Origin: Cercospora beticola
Lineage: Eukaryota; Ascomycota; Dothideomycetes; Mycosphaerellales; Mycosphaerellaceae
Direction of reading: 5' to 3'
DNA length: 64,000 bases
Assembly: GCF_033473495.1 (NCBI RefSeq)
Contig: NC_088935.1
Coordinates: 1,550,001-1,614,000, forward strand
The notes under the pieces are model-generated. The model had not been told where the DNA came from, searched no databases, and saw nothing but the letters and a program-made list of their open reading frames with translations. A program made the position numbers and the translations under genes. Numbering within the stretch: position 1 is the first letter of the stretch; each line of letters begins with the position of its first letter. Positions 62,013 through 64,000 of this stretch are shown here, piece after piece.

Positions 62013-64000
62013 ATGCCTTACAACAAGACAGACGAGCTTGCCATCAACACCATCCGGTATGTGTCCGCTGTTCCGCCCCGCACCGCCGTGACTCGAGCTG
62101 ACTTGTGTTTCCTAGGACGCTGGCCGTGAGTGTGCCCCGCCATGCCCGCCTCAACACTTTCGAAACATTTCGCCCGCCACCACGACGACGCCATTGAGCA
62201 CCACCGCTGACAACGAGATCCGCGCAGGTCGATGCCACGTTCGCCGCCAACTCGGGCCACCCGGGCGCGCCCATGGGCATGGCCCCAGTGGCCCATGTGC
62301 TGTTCAACAAATTCATGACCTTCAACCCAAAGAACCCCAAGTGGCTGAACCGCGACCGCTTCGTGCTCTCCAACGGCCACGGATGCATGCTGCAGTATGC
62401 TTTGCTGCACCTCTTCGGCTACGATGTCACCATCGACGACCTGAAGGCTTTCCGCCAGGTCGGCAGCAAGACGCCTGGCCACCCAGAGTCCACCGACACA
62501 CCCGGCATTGAGGTGACAACTGGTCCTCTCGGACAAGGATTCACCAACGCTGTTGGTCTTGCCATTGGCCAGGCTCACACCGCCGCCGTCTTCAACAAGC
62601 CCGGATACGAGCTTGTCAACAACTACACCTACACCTTCTTCGGCGATGGATGTGCCATGGAGGGCATTGCCAGCGAGGCCGCCTCCACTGCTGGTCACTT
62701 GCAGCTCGGCAATCTGATTGCCATTTACGACGACAACCATATCTCCATTGGTGAGTTACTTGGGCACTAATAGCATCGCTCTCGGAGCTAACAGGACACA
62801 GATGGTGATACCAAGTGCGCCTTCACCGAAGATGTCACCAAGCGATTCGAATCCTACGGCTGGCACGTGCAGTGGGTCAAGGACGGCGACAATGACCTCG
62901 AAGGCATTGAGGCTGCCATCAAGAAGGCCAAGGAGGTCAAGGACAAGCCATCCATGATCCGATTGACCACCACCATCGGCTTCGGCTCCGTGCTCCAGGG
63001 AACTGGCGGTGTGCACGGAAACCCGTTGAAGGAGGATGACTGCAAGCAGGTCAAGGAGAAGTTCGGTTTCGACCCAAGCAAGAGCTTCGCTGTCCCACAA
63101 GAGGTGTATGATGCATACCACAAGCACGCCGCTGAGGGCGCTGCTGCTGAGCAGGAGTGGAACCAGCTGCTCGAGAAGTACTCCAACGAGCACAAGGAGC
63201 TGGCCGCTGACCTCAAGCGTCGTTTGACTGGCAAGCTCCCAGACGGCTGGCAGAACAAGCTCCCAGTATACAAGCCTTCGGACAAGGCTGTCGCCTCGCG
63301 AAAGTTGTCCGAGTCCGTCCTCGAGGCCATTTACGAGGCTGTACCAGAGCTTCTCTCTGGTTCCGCAGATCTGACTGGATCCAACAACACCCGCTGGAAG
63401 AGCGCCGTCGACTTCCAGCCCCCAAGCCTGGGCATTGGTGACTATAGCGGTCGCTACCTCCGCTATGGTGTGCGCGAGCACGCTATGGCTGGTATCATGA
63501 ACGGTCTCGCGGCCTATGGTACTCTCATTCCAGCTGGTGGCACTTTCCTCAACTTCGTTTCATACGCTGCTGGATCTGTTCGTCTCTCTGCCCTGTCTCA
63601 CCACCGAGTGATCTACATCGCCACACACGACTCCATTGGTCTGGGAGAGGACGGCCCAACTCACCAGCCTATTGAGACGCTTGCTCACTTCCGCGCTCTG
63701 CCAAACATGATGGTCTGGCGTCCAGCTGACGGAAACGAGACTTCTGCTGCATACTACGTCGCCCTCACTTCGGAGAAGACCCCATCCATCCTCGCACTCA
63801 CCCGCCAGAACCTGCCACAGCTCGAGGGTTCAACTATCGAGAACGGCATCAAGGGTGGTTACGTTGCAGTCGAGGCAGAGGGCGCTCAAATCACTCTCGT
63901 GTCTACTGGTTCCGAGGTGTCTCTCTGTTTGGAGGCCGCCAAGTACCTGAAGGACAACAAGGGCGTCACTGCTCGTGTTGTCTCGATGCCTTGCATGGAA
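62013..64000 (+). CDS. TKL1: Transketolase (3' end beyond the window)
   Basis: Exons 62013-62056, 62116-62125, 62228-62750 and 62802 to the window edge give the first 592 of about 685 residues. Transketolase moves two-carbon units between sugar phosphates in the pentose phosphate pathway, using thiamine diphosphate. The start [15 protein letters not shown] joins through a 10-nt microexon (encoding the rest of Arg plus Thr-Leu-Ala) to [20 protein letters not shown]; only this splicing restores the conserved N-terminus. ThDP-binding [20 protein letters not shown] and [15 protein letters not shown] (across the last intron), the central [14 protein letters not shown], and the pyrimidine-domain [18 protein letters not shown] and [16 protein letters not shown] are all present. 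Highly biased, C-ending codons suggest strong expression. Confidence 0.96.

Noticed and set aside
1..64000. tRNA genes, rRNA, transposons, CRISPR arrays
   Set aside because: Scanning intergenic regions for B-box-like GGTTCGANNCC words, terminal repeats and transposase or reverse-transcriptase motifs gave nothing convincing.

Overview
The window is a gene-dense piece of a filamentous ascomycete nuclear genome, most probably a Dothideomycete. I infer this from short GT-AG introns (about 43 to 145 nt), many intron-poor genes, a SNF5-type protein carrying a GATA finger, a CFEM membrane protein, an AA11 LPMO, Mus7/Mms22 and an Hst4-type sirtuin. I support 25 protein-coding genes, two of them cut by the window edges (eIF3h at the left, transketolase at the right). 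I saw no tRNA, rRNA, CRISPR array, transposon or RIP-like AT-rich block.

Left third (1-26 kb): C-terminus of eIF3h; a long protein with a methyltransferase-like C-terminus; ribulose-phosphate 3-epimerase; a vacuolar-type dipeptidyl aminopeptidase; ethanolamine kinase; a SNF5-family chromatin subunit with GATA finger; a secreted AA11 chitin-type LPMO; a large fungal membrane protein of unknown role; a mitochondrial-looking OsmC/Ohr protein; an FAD-dependent oxidoreductase; and a fungal transcription-factor-like protein without a Zn2Cys6 motif.

Centre (26.8-45.4 kb): a run of nuclear genes dominated by replication-stress functions, namely the Srs2 anti-recombinase helicase, the very large Mus7/Mms22 protein and the Hst4-class H3K56 deacetylase, interleaved with SEC17 (alpha-SNAP) and a small two-exon gene, and followed by Mediator subunit Med16. 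Mms22 and Hst3/Hst4 act on opposite sides of the H3K56 acetylation pathway in yeast, so this neighbourhood is the most interesting arrangement here.

Right third (46-64 kb): a tetraspanin-like protein and a MARVEL-like protein, both four-pass; three zinc-dependent medium-chain alcohol dehydrogenases of different subfamilies side by side; a small ACT-domain protein; the bifunctional tryptophan synthase with a Gcn4/CPC1-type TGAGTCA site upstream; a CFEM single-pass protein; and transketolase, whose coding sequence needs a 10-nt microexon. RPE1 and TKL1, both non-oxidative pentose-phosphate enzymes, sit near opposite ends, with no sign that this is more than coincidence.

Exon coordinates were worked out by hand from splice signals plus continuity of conserved motifs. 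They are predictions, strongest where a motif is restored across the junction.
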